Assembly (NCBI GenBank): GCA_951812395.1
Contig: CATOSD010000002.1
Location: forward strand, 796,442 to 860,441
DNA: 64,000 bases
Origin: an uncultured Dehalococcoidia bacterium
GTDB lineage: Bacteria; Chloroflexota; Dehalococcoidia; Lucifugimonadales; CATOSD01
Direction: 5' to 3'
Under the pieces are notes generated by a model, which ran no database searches, had not been told where the DNA came from, and was given only the letters and a program-made list of their open reading frames with translations. Positions 41,135-49,435 of this stretch are shown in pieces (position 1 is the stretch's first letter; every line of letters starts with the position of its first letter). The position numbers were made by a program, and so were the translations under genes.

Positions 41135-42168
41135 GACTGGCCGCACAGAGCAAAGGGGGGTACTACCCCACGCCGGACAGGGTGGTGGACATGATCGCGG
41201 GGCTGATCGACACGCCCTACGGCCACCACAACTACAACCGGGAGACGCTGCGCATCCTCGACCCCTGCTGCGGCGGCGGGGACGCCGTGGCGCAGCTTGC
41301 GGAGGAGCTTCGCCACCGGGGGAACATCCCCGTCGAGACCTACGGCGTGGAGCTTCACCGGGACAGGGCGCAGCAGGCCGAGGAGCGGCTCGACCGCGCC
41401 CTCGCCGCCGACCTGTTCCAGACCTCCATCGCAAACGGGGCCTTCGGCCTCGCCTACGTCAACCCCCCTTACGACTGGGACCAGGAGGACAAGCGCGTCG
41501 AGCACGCCTTCCTCACCCACTGCACCCGCTACCTGGCCGAGGGCGGCCTGCTGGTCTTCATCGTGCCCCGCCAGAGGCTCGCGGTGTCGGCCCGCTACCT
41601 GTCCACCCACTACCGGAACCTGCGCTGCTGGGCCTTCCCCGACCCGGAGCGGGAGGTCTTCGACCAGGTGGCGCTCCTGGGATACCACAAGGCCGACCCC
41701 ATCCCCGACGCCTCCGCCGAGGAGACGGTGAACAGGTGGTCGGAGGGAGACCCCGAACAGCTGGGAGGGGTGCGCTACCCCTTCTTCAAGGCCAAGGCGA
41801 CCCCAGCGGGCGACGTCCTGTTCACCACCCGCACCGTCGATCCCCTCGCTGCGGCGACGGAGGCCAGGCGGACGGGGCTGTGGGCCAGCGCGGAGATAAC
41901 CGACTCGCTGTGGCCCGCGAAGGACGGCCGCACCCGCCCGCTGATGCCCCTTCGTAGGGGACACATGGCAATGCTGGTGGCGGCGGGATTCCTCGACAAC
42001 CTCGTCCTCGAATCGGAGGGGAAGCGCATCCTGGTCAAGGGCAGGACCTCGAAGGAGATGGTGCAGGTCGAGGACACCGCGGAGAAGGAGGTCTTCCGCG
42101 AGCGGCTCAAGACCACCGTCGTCTCCCTCGACCTGGGCGACGGCGAGATCGTCGAGATAGCGGCGTAG
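41131..42168 (+). CDS. DUF6094-type SAM-dependent DNA methyltransferase
   Basis: 345 residues. It begins YYPTPDRVVDMIAGLIDTPYG and contains motif I LRILDPCCGGGDAVAQLAEE and motif IV AYVNPPYDWDQEDK (NPPY), so it is an adenine-type (N6) methyltransferase by pattern. DUF6094 proteins of this length accompany the zinc-containing SNF2 helicase downstream in other mobile elements. It may protect the transferred DNA from restriction or modify it for helicase recognition. No target-recognition domain is visible. Confidence 0.8.
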   Translation: MRLAAQSKGGYYPTPDRVVDMIAGLIDTPYGHHNYNRETLRILDPCCGGGDAVAQLAEELRHRGNIPVETYGVELHRDRAQQAEERLDRALAADLFQTSIANGAFGLAYVNPPYDWDQEDKRVEHAFLTHCTRYLAEGGLLVFIVPRQRLAVSARYLSTHYRNLRCWAFPDPEREVFDQVALLGYHKADPIPDASAEETVNRWSEGDPEQLGGVRYPFFKAKATPAGDVLFTTRTVDPLAAATEARRTGLWASAEITDSLWPAKDGRTRPLMPLRRGHMAMLVAAGFLDNLVLESEGKRILVKGRTSKEMVQVEDTAEKEVFRERLKTTVVSLDLGDGEIVEIAA

Positions 42169-42192
42169 ACGGCTCGCCCCATTCCCAACAAC

Positions 42193-42231
42193 GAGGCCCC
42201 GCTTCGTCCTCGGAAGGGACGGCGGGGCCTC
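42193..42231. repeat. operon hairpin 6
   Basis: GAGGCCCCGC (42193-42202) / GCGGGGCCTC (42222-42231), a perfect 10-bp stem. A degenerate further copy (aacgaggcccc) is visible at 42512. Located between the methyltransferase and the following gene. Confidence 0.7.
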
Positions 42232-42276
42232 GCCTCGTTTCGGAAGCGACACACCCCACATAAGGAAGGTGAAGAT

Positions 42277-42486
42277 ATGCAGACGATGATGACCCTCGAA
42301 GCCTGCTCGCGCTGCGGGCAGCCCATCCTCCCCGGCGAACCCGCCATGCAGACCGCCTCGGTGGACCTGGACGAGTACGGCAGGGCTGTGTCCTCGCCGG
42401 TGAAGTCCTACCACCTGAGCGGGCGCTGCTACGAAGACCACAGGGCCGCCGAAGCTGCCCGCAGGAAGGCGCTACTCGCCGCTTAG
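42277..42486 (+). CDS. small zinc-finger protein
   Basis: 69 residues. CSRCGQPILPGEPAMQ and a later HLSGRCYEDH give Cys/His pairs that could form one zinc site. The rest is polar. It sits between the DUF6094 methyltransferase and the SNF2-type helicase. No further function can be read. Confidence 0.6.
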   Translation: MQTMMTLEACSRCGQPILPGEPAMQTASVDLDEYGRAVSSPVKSYHLSGRCYEDHRAAEAARRKALLAA

Positions 42487-42575
42487 ACGGCTCGCCATCG
42501 AGCCGCACATCCAACGAGGCCCCAGTGCCTCGCTCCGTTCGTACGCGACACATCCCATGAAGGAAGGAGACAGAC

Positions 42576-44981
42576 ATGAACCTCGGAGAGTTCATCGACA
42601 TCTACAAGGAGGCCATCGCCCAGCGGGTGGTGGAGTCCTACCCGCCGCTCTACCGGCCCTCGGAGAACGGCGGCACGCTCCCCCGCTTGCTCCGCACCCC
42701 CCTGGGGGCGCAGGAGGACGCCATAAGGGGAGCGACCCTCTCCCTAGAAGCCCATCGGGGAACGACGGTGGTGGGAGAGATGGGCACGGGCAAGACGTTC
42801 ATCGGCGCGGCGGCGGCGCACATGGCGGGCTTCCAGCGCATCCTGGTGCTCTGCCCGCCCCACCTGGTGCCCAAGTGGAAGCGGGAGGTGGAGCAGACGG
42901 TGCCCCTCGCCCGCGCCGCCATCGTCGAGTCCATCACCGACCTGGAGAGGCTGCGCCTGTCCATCGGCTCCGGCCCCCTCTTCGCAGTCATGTCGAGGGA
43001 GCGGGCCAAGCTGTCCTACCGCTGGCAGGCCGCCGTTATCCAGCGATGGGCCACGTCGAAGGGCAGGCTCATCAGGGACGAGGAGACGGGTGAGCCGTTC
43101 CGGGTGCCCTGCTGCCCCGACTGCACGGCGCAGATAACGGATAAGGACGGCGTTCCCCTGACCGACGCCGACCTGAACCGCAGGCGGCACGTCTGCCCCA
43201 ACTGCGGCTCTCCTCTCTGGCAGGCCGACAAGTCCGGCCCGAAGAGGTACCCGCTCGCCGACTACGTGAAGCACCACATGGGGGGCTTCTTCGACCTGCT
43301 CATCACAGACGAAGTGCACGAATACAAGGGGCGCGGCTCGGCCCAGGGCATCGCCGCCGGAGTCCTCGCAGACGCCTGCGGCAAGTCGCTCAGCCTGTCC
43401 GGGACCCTGATGGGAGGGTACAGCTCGACATTGTTCCATCTCCTCTACAGGTTCTCCCCTGAAATCAGGACGGAGTTCGGGCGTTCCGAGGAGGGCCGCT
43501 GGATCGAGCGGTACGGCTTCGTCGAGCATTCCATCGGCAAGCCCGACGACGAGTCCATGGAGGACGGGCGCAACAGCAGGCGCAAGAAGTTCCGCAAGGT
43601 GGTCAGGGAGCGGCCGGGGCTTGCCCCATCAGCCCTCTTCCACCTCATAGGCAACACCATCTTCCTGCGCCTCTCCGACGTGGCATCGGGGCTGCCGGAC
43701 TACACCGAACAGATACTCCTGTCCTCGATGGACTCGGAGAAGGACCACACGGGCTACTCCCAGCGCAGCGCCTACGACACCGTGTTCGAGGAGCTGCGCA
43801 AGGAGCTGGCGGAGGCCCTCAAGTCCGGCTCCAAGAGGCTGCTCGCCACCTACCTGCAAACCCTGCTGGCCTACCCGGACGGCTGCACCAGGGGAGAGAC
43901 GGTCTTCGACCCCAGGAGCGGCGACGTCATCATCCAGGTGCCGCCCCTGTCCGAGGACAAGCTCTACCCCAAGGAGCAGGCCCTCATCGACCTGGTGGCC
44001 GCCGAGCGGATGGAGGGACGCAGGGTGCTGGTCTACGTCACCCACACGGGGACACGGGACATCACGGAGAGGATGGACGACATCCTGACCCGGCACGGCT
44101 TCCGCGTGGCGGTGATGAAGGCCGACGCCGTGGCTCCCAACAAGCGGGAGAAGTGGGTCGCCGACAAGGTGAAGCAGGGCATCGACGTGTTGATATGCCA
44201 CCCCCGGCTGGTGCAGACGGGCCTCGACCTCATCGACTTCCCGACGATAGTTTGGGATGAGATAGATTACAGCGTGTACGTGATGCGACAGGCATCGCGC
44301 CGGTCGTGGCGCATCGGGCAGACCCGCCCGGTGAAAGTGGTGTTCATGTCCTACCGCAACACCCTACAGGCCGACGCCCTCAAGCTGGTGGCGAAGAAGC
44401 TGCAAAGCTCCCTCGCCGTCGAGGGCGAGCTGCCGGAGGACGGGCTGGCCGCATTCGGGGACGACGGCGACGACATGATGATGGCCCTAGCCCGCAAGAT
44501 CGTCAGTGGCGAGGAGGACGACGAAGCCGAGACGGTGGAGGAGGTCTTCGCCCAGGCGCGGAACGCCGAGTCCACCGCCGAGGAGTTGCTGGTGGACGAC
44601 GGCTGGAAGATTGTCGAGGTGGAGCCGGAGAGCATCGCGTTCAATGGCAACGGCACCAACGGGCACCACGCCAACGGGAACGGTCACCACGCCAACGGGA
44701 ACGGTCACCACGCCAACGGGAACGGTCACCACGACGCCATCGGCATCGGGCCGACGGTGGAGCTGATTCCGGTCAACGGACACGCGCCCGCCAACGGGGC
44801 CAACGGGAACGATCACCACGAGGAGGCCGAGGAGCCGCAGCAGACGCTGTTCTCCTGGGCTGAGTTCATGGCCGAGCCGGTGAAGCCAAAGGGCCGCAAG
44901 AGCGAGGCCCAGCCCGCTTCCATGTCCATGTTCGAGTGGGCGATGGAGCGGGAGGCCGAGCCGGTCGGCGCGCGCCGCTAA
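42576..44981 (+). CDS. SNF2-type helicase with inserted zinc fingers and Asn/Gly/His repeat
   Basis: 801 residues. Walker A GEMGTGKTFIGAAAA is near residue 68. A double zinc insert (CCPDCTAQI, CPNCGSPLW) separates it from DEVHEYKG (DExH) near 243. The C-terminal RecA lobe has RQASRRSWRIGQTRPVKVVF (motif VI) and VLVYVTHTGTRDITERMD. Residues about 685-725 are a low-complexity stretch with three exact 21-base repeats (encoding GHHANGN) between 44650 and 44735. It is paired with the DUF6094 methyltransferase. A role in remodelling or moving along methylated or protein-bound DNA is inferred. Confidence 0.75.
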   Translation: MNLGEFIDIYKEAIAQRVVESYPPLYRPSENGGTLPRLLRTPLGAQEDAIRGATLSLEAHRGTTVVGEMGTGKTFIGAAAAHMAGFQRILVLCPPHLVPKWKREVEQTVPLARAAIVESITDLERLRLSIGSGPLFAVMSRERAKLSYRWQAAVIQRWATSKGRLIRDEETGEPFRVPCCPDCTAQITDKDGVPLTDADLNRRRHVCPNCGSPLWQADKSGPKRYPLADYVKHHMGGFFDLLITDEVHEYKGRGSAQGIAAGVLADACGKSLSLSGTLMGGYSSTLFHLLYRFSPEIRTEFGRSEEGRWIERYGFVEHSIGKPDDESMEDGRNSRRKKFRKVVRERPGLAPSALFHLIGNTIFLRLSDVASGLPDYTEQILLSSMDSEKDHTGYSQRSAYDTVFEELRKELAEALKSGSKRLLATYLQTLLAYPDGCTRGETVFDPRSGDVIIQVPPLSEDKLYPKEQALIDLVAAERMEGRRVLVYVTHTGTRDITERMDDILTRHGFRVAVMKADAVAPNKREKWVADKVKQGIDVLICHPRLVQTGLDLIDFPTIVWDEIDYSVYVMRQASRRSWRIGQTRPVKVVFMSYRNTLQADALKLVAKKLQSSLAVEGELPEDGLAAFGDDGDDMMMALARKIVSGEEDDEAETVEEVFAQARNAESTAEELLVDDGWKIVEVEPESIAFNGNGTNGHHANGNGHHANGNGHHANGNGHHDAIGIGPTVELIPVNGHAPANGANGNDHHEEAEEPQQTLFSWAEFMAEPVKPKGRKSEAQPASMSMFEWAMEREAEPVGARR

Positions 44982-44984
44982 GGC

Positions 44985-45224
44985 CGACACAAAAGGGGGG
45001 AGGATGTCGCTCCATTGGCGATGTCCTCCCCCTGGCTGTCCATGTATATGGCCCTTTTTGCGTTTTCGGCGTTACGGACTTTCGTGTGTGCGGCCCTTTT
45101 TTGTTGCCCGAAACCTACGCTCCTCTCTCAGAGTTTCCGAAGCGCTGTAGATTGACGGCAGACGCCCGCAAATCTATACTTTCATTGTAAATTGTAGGCT
45201 TTTGTAGTAAGGAGCTAGCAGGAT
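44985..45224. other. intergenic region with imperfect hairpin
   Basis: A GGGGGAGGA / TCCTCCCCC stem with a two-base mismatch (44996-45034) follows the helicase gene. Downstream lies T-rich sequence, then the promoter listed separately. No gene seen in this gap. Confidence 0.5.
45152..45180 (+). promoter_or_regulatory. promoter of the PLD-helicase/methyltransferase module
   Basis: TTGACG (45152-45157), 17-base spacer, TATACT (45175-45180). It lies 45 bases before the start of the HTH gene. Confidence 0.7.
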
Positions 45225-45461
45225 ATGGCGTCTGAAGAAGGTTGGGTCGGTATTGCGGACGTGGCTGCCCACCTGAGCGTGGGAAAGGACTCCATATACC
45301 GTTGGGTTGACTCAAAGGACTTCCCAGCGCGCAGAGTGGGACGGCTCTTACGCTTTCGACTCTCCGAAGTGGACGAGTGGGTGAAGGCAGGGGGTGGCAA
45401 TATGCCAAAAACCCGCCAGGGTCGCAGGACAACACTGGTCGAAGGGCCGAATAGCGGGTAA
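45225..45461 (+). CDS. MerR/excisionase-type HTH protein
   Basis: 78 residues. The helix-turn-helix WVGIADVAAHLSVGKDSIYRWV continues as KDFPARRVGRLLRFRLSEVDEWV, the standard 'excisionase' (helix_turn_helix_17) fold used for DNA recognition. A 20-residue basic tail follows. It sits immediately upstream of the PLD-helicase gene behind a good promoter, and is most likely the operon's regulator, though an excision role for the element is possible. Confidence 0.78.
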   Translation: MASEEGWVGIADVAAHLSVGKDSIYRWVDSKDFPARRVGRLLRFRLSEVDEWVKAGGGNMPKTRQGRRTTLVEGPNSG

Positions 45462-45467
45462 TCGTCC

Positions 45468-48400
45468 ATGCCGCGAATCTTCGATAACCTTGCCCCTGGG
45501 TCCAGTCTCTTGCCCGCGTTGCGGGAGACCCTGGACCTGTCGTCGCGTGCGGACTTCTGCGTCGGCTATTTCAACCTGAGGGGTTGGGGTGGTCTTGCTC
45601 CGCTCGTGGATCGTTGGCAGCCGGGTGACGGACCATGCCGCGTGCTAATCGGGATGCAGCGCCTTCCTCACGATGACCTCAGGGATGCCTTGAGTCTCGT
45701 CGATAGGCCCTCTAGCATCGATAACCAGACGGCGCACCGCCTGAGAGTCCAGTTGGCCGAACAGCTTCGCCAGCAGCTCACCATCGGCGCTCCTACCAAT
45801 GCCGACGAGAGGACCTTGCGGCAGTTGGCCGCGCAGCTTCGCGCCAAGAAGGTCGTCGTCAAGCTCTTCCTCCGCCATCCGCTGCACGCAAAGCTCTACC
45901 TTCTGTTCCGCAACGATCCCATCAACCCCATCGTCGGCTACCTGGGAAGCAGCAACCTGACTTTCGCCGGTCTGTCGGGACAGGGCGAGTTGAACGTGGA
46001 CGTGCTCGACCAAGACGCCACCGTGAAGCTCAAACAGTGGTTCGAGGACAGGTGGAACGACAAATTCTGCGTGGACATCACGGACGAACTGCTCCAGATC
46101 ATCGAAGAGAGCTGGGCGCGGGAGGCGCTGATACCTCCCTACCACGTCTACCTGAAGATGGCCTACCACCTTTCCCACGAAGCCCGCGCCGGGCTTGCCG
46201 AGTTCAGGATTCCCAAGGTGTTTGGCGACCGGCTGTTCGACTTCCAGGCCGCTGCGGTCAAGATAGCGGCCCATCACCTGAACAAGCGCAACGGCGTGCT
46301 CATCGGGGACGTAGTGGGACTTGGCAAGACGCTCATGGCCACCGCAGTCGCCCGCATTTTCGAGGACGACTACGGGCTGGAGACGCTTATCATCTGCCCG
46401 AAGAACCTCGTCCCGATGTGGGAAGACTACGTTTACGAATACCAGCTTCGGGCTAGAGTGCTGTCCCTGAGCAGGGTTCTCGGCGAGTTGCCCACGCTGC
46501 GCCGTTACCGACTCGTCGTCATCGACGAGAGCCATAACCTCCGCAACCGCGAGGGCCGCCGTTACCGGGCCATCCAGGAGTACGTCCGAGCCAACGAGAG
46601 CAAGTGCATCCTCCTGTCGGCCACACCCTACAACAAGACCTATTTGGACCTGTCCAGCCAGCTTCGCATCTTCGTGGAGGAAGACCAGGACCTGGGCATC
46701 CGGCCGGAGCGCTTGCTTCGGGACCTGGGCGAGGTGGAGTTCGTCCGACGCCATCAAGCCGGTCTCAGGACACTGGGAGCCTTCGACTTCAGCGAGCACG
46801 CCGACGACTGGCGAGACCTGATGCGCCTCTACCTGGTGCGCCGCACCCGCAGCTTCATCCAGGACAACTACGCGGAGACGGACCAGGAGACTGGCCGGAA
46901 GTTCCTCACCTACGAGGACGGAACCAGGTCGTTCTTCCCTGCCCGCGTGCCCAAGACGGTCAAGTTCGCCATCGACGACTCCAACCCCAACGACCAGTAC
47001 GCCAAGCTGTACTCTCCGAAGGTAGTCGACATAGTGAAGGGCCTCTACCTGCCCAGGTACGGCCTCGGCAACTATCTGTTGGATAACCCGGAGACGCCAC
47101 CAACCAAGGGAGAGGAGGGGCAGATCGACGACCTGTCCCGGGCTGGCAAGCGGCTCATTGGGTTCTGCCGCACGAACCTGTTCAAGCGGCTGGAAAGCAG
47201 CGGCGCGGCCTTCCTGCAATCCGTCGAGCGGCACGTGCTTCGCAATTACGTCTTCCTCCACGCCATCAGGAACGGCCTGCCTCTGCCCCTCGGCACGCAG
47301 GACGCCGAGATGCTGGACTCCCGTTTCACCGACGAGGACGCGGACCAGGCGAAGGGCGCTCTCTTCGACCCTGACGACGATGACCAAGAGGAAGCAGTCG
47401 AGAAGACCGGCGGCGTGTGGACTGCCTCCGACTTCGAGGCGCGCGCAGCCCATATATACGGCGAGTACGAGGGCCGCTACAGCCGTCGCTTCAAGTGGCT
47501 CCGCGCGGACCTATTCAAGAGTTCCCTTGAGCGCGAGCTTCTCTCGGACTCCAAGGCCCTCCTGAACATACTTCAGACCAACGGGGACTGGGACCCCGCA
47601 AAAGACGCCAAGCTAGACGCGCTTAAATCACTGCTGACGGAGACCTTCCCGGACCAGAAGGTGCTGGTGTTCTCTCAATTCGCCGACACGGTTGACTACC
47701 TGGAAGCGCAGCTCAAGAAGAGAGGGGTGGCGGACATGGCCGGAGTCACCGGCAATTCCGCCGACCCCACGGAATCGGCATGGCGATTCAGCCCGGACAG
47801 CAACCAGCGGCCGGGCCAGGACAAACCGGAGCGGGAGCTTCGCGTCCTGGTCGCCACGGACGTGCTAAGCGAGGGCCAGAACCTCCAAGACTCCCACGTG
47901 GTCGTGAACTACGACCTGCCCTGGGCCATCATCCGTCTCATCCAGCGTGCGGGCCGCGTCGACCGCATCGGGCAGCAGGCAGAGGAGATTCTCTGCCACT
48001 CCTTCCTGCCGGCCGAGGGCGTTGAGCGCATCATCGACCTGCGCGGGAGGGTCCGGGAGCGGCTCAGGGAAAATGCCGAAGTGGTCGGCGCGGACGAGGC
48101 GTTCTTCGAGGACGAGGACGACGATCAGGCCATCGTCAACCTGTACCACGAGCGCGCCGGCATCTTGGACGGCGACCCGGAGGGCGACGTAGACCTGGCG
48201 TCCCATGCCTACCAGATATGGAAGAACGCCATCGGCTCGGATCCGTCGCTGGAGAAGGCTGTGGCCGACCTACCGGACGTCGTCTTCTCCTCGCGAGAGC
48301 ACACGCCCATCGCTCAGCGGCCTGAGGGTGTGCTCGTCTTCATGCGCACCGCCGACGGCAACGACGCCCTCGCCTACGTGGACCGAGAGGGCAGCAGCAT

Positions 48401-48974
48401 CACCGAGTCGCAGCTTGAAATCCTCGCCGCCGCCGAGTGCAGGCCTGATACGCCGGCCCAGCCCCACCACGAGAGCCACCACCAGCTCGTTGCCGAGGGC
48501 GTCAGGCACGTCGTCAGAGAGGAGAAGCGGGTCGGCGGCCAGCTCGGACGGCCCTCCGGCGCCCGCTTCCGCACCTACACGCGCCTCAAGGCCTACGCCG
48601 ACGCCATCAAGGGCCAGCTCTTTGACGTGGTCTCCCTCCACAAGGTCATAGACGACATCTATCGCTATCCGCTGCGCTCATCTGCGGTGGACACCCTGAA
48701 CCGGCAGCTCCGTAGCGGTGTCTCGGACGACCAGTTGGCCGAAATCGTCATGTCGCTGCGTGAGGAGGACAGGCTCTGCCTGACGGGGGACGCAGCCGCC
48801 GAGGCGCAGGAACCGCAAATCATCTGCTCGCTGGGGTTGTTCGACACGGACGAGGATTCTGTGCGACGCGCAACGTGCGACTCGAATGGGCGAACGCTCG
48901 CCATAACTACAGTCGCCACGGGAAACGAAACCTCTTGGAGCAGAAGCGAGATTTATGATGACGACGGTCGGTGA
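45468..48974 (+). CDS. PLD-nuclease-like domain fused to SNF2 helicase
   Basis: 1168 residues. The N-terminal ~200 residues are a phospholipase-D-like module with PLHAKLYLLFR (H-x-K) and GYLGSSNLTFAGLSGQGELN. The helicase has GDVVGLGKTLMATAVARIF (Walker A) near residue 283, LVVIDESHNLRNR (DESH) and LLSATPYNKTY. The second lobe carries KVLVFSQFADTVDYLEAQL and IRLIQRAGRVDRIGQQ. The C-terminal 250 residues are unclassified. This is a fused nuclease-helicase of the kind found with large methyltransferases in defence islands. It is not the DISARM helicase DrmD, which lacks the PLD module as I know it. Confidence 0.8.
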   Translation: MPRIFDNLAPGSSLLPALRETLDLSSRADFCVGYFNLRGWGGLAPLVDRWQPGDGPCRVLIGMQRLPHDDLRDALSLVDRPSSIDNQTAHRLRVQLAEQLRQQLTIGAPTNADERTLRQLAAQLRAKKVVVKLFLRHPLHAKLYLLFRNDPINPIVGYLGSSNLTFAGLSGQGELNVDVLDQDATVKLKQWFEDRWNDKFCVDITDELLQIIEESWAREALIPPYHVYLKMAYHLSHEARAGLAEFRIPKVFGDRLFDFQAAAVKIAAHHLNKRNGVLIGDVVGLGKTLMATAVARIFEDDYGLETLIICPKNLVPMWEDYVYEYQLRARVLSLSRVLGELPTLRRYRLVVIDESHNLRNREGRRYRAIQEYVRANESKCILLSATPYNKTYLDLSSQLRIFVEEDQDLGIRPERLLRDLGEVEFVRRHQAGLRTLGAFDFSEHADDWRDLMRLYLVRRTRSFIQDNYAETDQETGRKFLTYEDGTRSFFPARVPKTVKFAIDDSNPNDQYAKLYSPKVVDIVKGLYLPRYGLGNYLLDNPETPPTKGEEGQIDDLSRAGKRLIGFCRTNLFKRLESSGAAFLQSVERHVLRNYVFLHAIRNGLPLPLGTQDAEMLDSRFTDEDADQAKGALFDPDDDDQEEAVEKTGGVWTASDFEARAAHIYGEYEGRYSRRFKWLRADLFKSSLERELLSDSKALLNILQTNGDWDPAKDAKLDALKSLLTETFPDQKVLVFSQFADTVDYLEAQLKKRGVADMAGVTGNSADPTESAWRFSPDSNQRPGQDKPERELRVLVATDVLSEGQNLQDSHVVVNYDLPWAIIRLIQRAGRVDRIGQQAEEILCHSFLPAEGVERIIDLRGRVRERLRENAEVVGADEAFFEDEDDDQAIVNLYHERAGILDGDPEGDVDLASHAYQIWKNAIGSDPSLEKAVADLPDVVFSSREHTPIAQRPEGVLVFMRTADGNDALAYVDREGSSITESQLEILAAAECRPDTPAQPHHESHHQLVAEGVRHVVREEKRVGGQLGRPSGARFRTYTRLKAYADAIKGQLFDVVSLHKVIDDIYRYPLRSSAVDTLNRQLRSGVSDDQLAEIVMSLREEDRLCLTGDAAAEAQEPQIICSLGLFDTDEDSVRRATCDSNGRTLAITTVATGNETSWSRSEIYDDDGR

Positions 48975-49422
48975 CACCTTGTTCGTGGACACCAATGTGC
49001 TTCTGACAGCCACCGACGAGTCACGCCCTTTCCACCGAGAGGCGACGCGCCTCCTCACCGGAGATGTCGTCCAAAGCCTCGGCCTTGCGGTAAGCGGCCA
49101 GGTGCTGCGTGAGTACTTGGTAGTGGCCACACGCCCAGTAAACCAAAACGGGCTGGGCCTGGGTATTCAAGGCGCGACGTCGAATGTGAACGAGTTTCTT
49201 CGAAGTCTCGACATGTACAGCGAAACCGAGGAAGTCCCCGGCAGACTACGCCAGCTGGCTTTGGCACACGACATACACGGCAAACGCCTGCACGACGCCA
49301 ACATAGTCGCAACGATGGAGGCTCACGGCATCCGCGCTCTAGTTACGCAGAACGCCGACGACTTTGCGCCGTTCGTGGGCATCGCCATTCTGTCAATCAC
49401 CGACGCTGTCGTCACACTGTGA
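48955..49422 (+). CDS. PIN-domain nuclease-like protein
   Basis: 155 residues. The PIN pattern is present: TLFVDTNVLLTAT (first Asp), VLREYLVVATR (Glu), GKRLHDANIVATMEAHG (Asp) and VTQNADDFAPF. The family cuts RNA with a divalent metal, most often as VapC toxin. No antitoxin gene is adjacent. The gene overlaps the helicase gene by 20 bases and sits 13 bases before the methyltransferase, so it is an integral part of this operon rather than a separate toxin-antitoxin locus. Confidence 0.78.
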   Translation: MMTTVGDTLFVDTNVLLTATDESRPFHREATRLLTGDVVQSLGLAVSGQVLREYLVVATRPVNQNGLGLGIQGATSNVNEFLRSLDMYSETEEVPGRLRQLALAHDIHGKRLHDANIVATMEAHGIRALVTQNADDFAPFVGIAILSITDAVVTL

Positions 49423-49435
49423 CCGGGGGCCAGAT

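Noticed and set aside
44640-44740. Short tandem repeat as a CRISPR array
   Set aside because: The 21-base units lie inside the helicase coding frame and have no spacers; no CRISPR array or cas gene was seen in the window.
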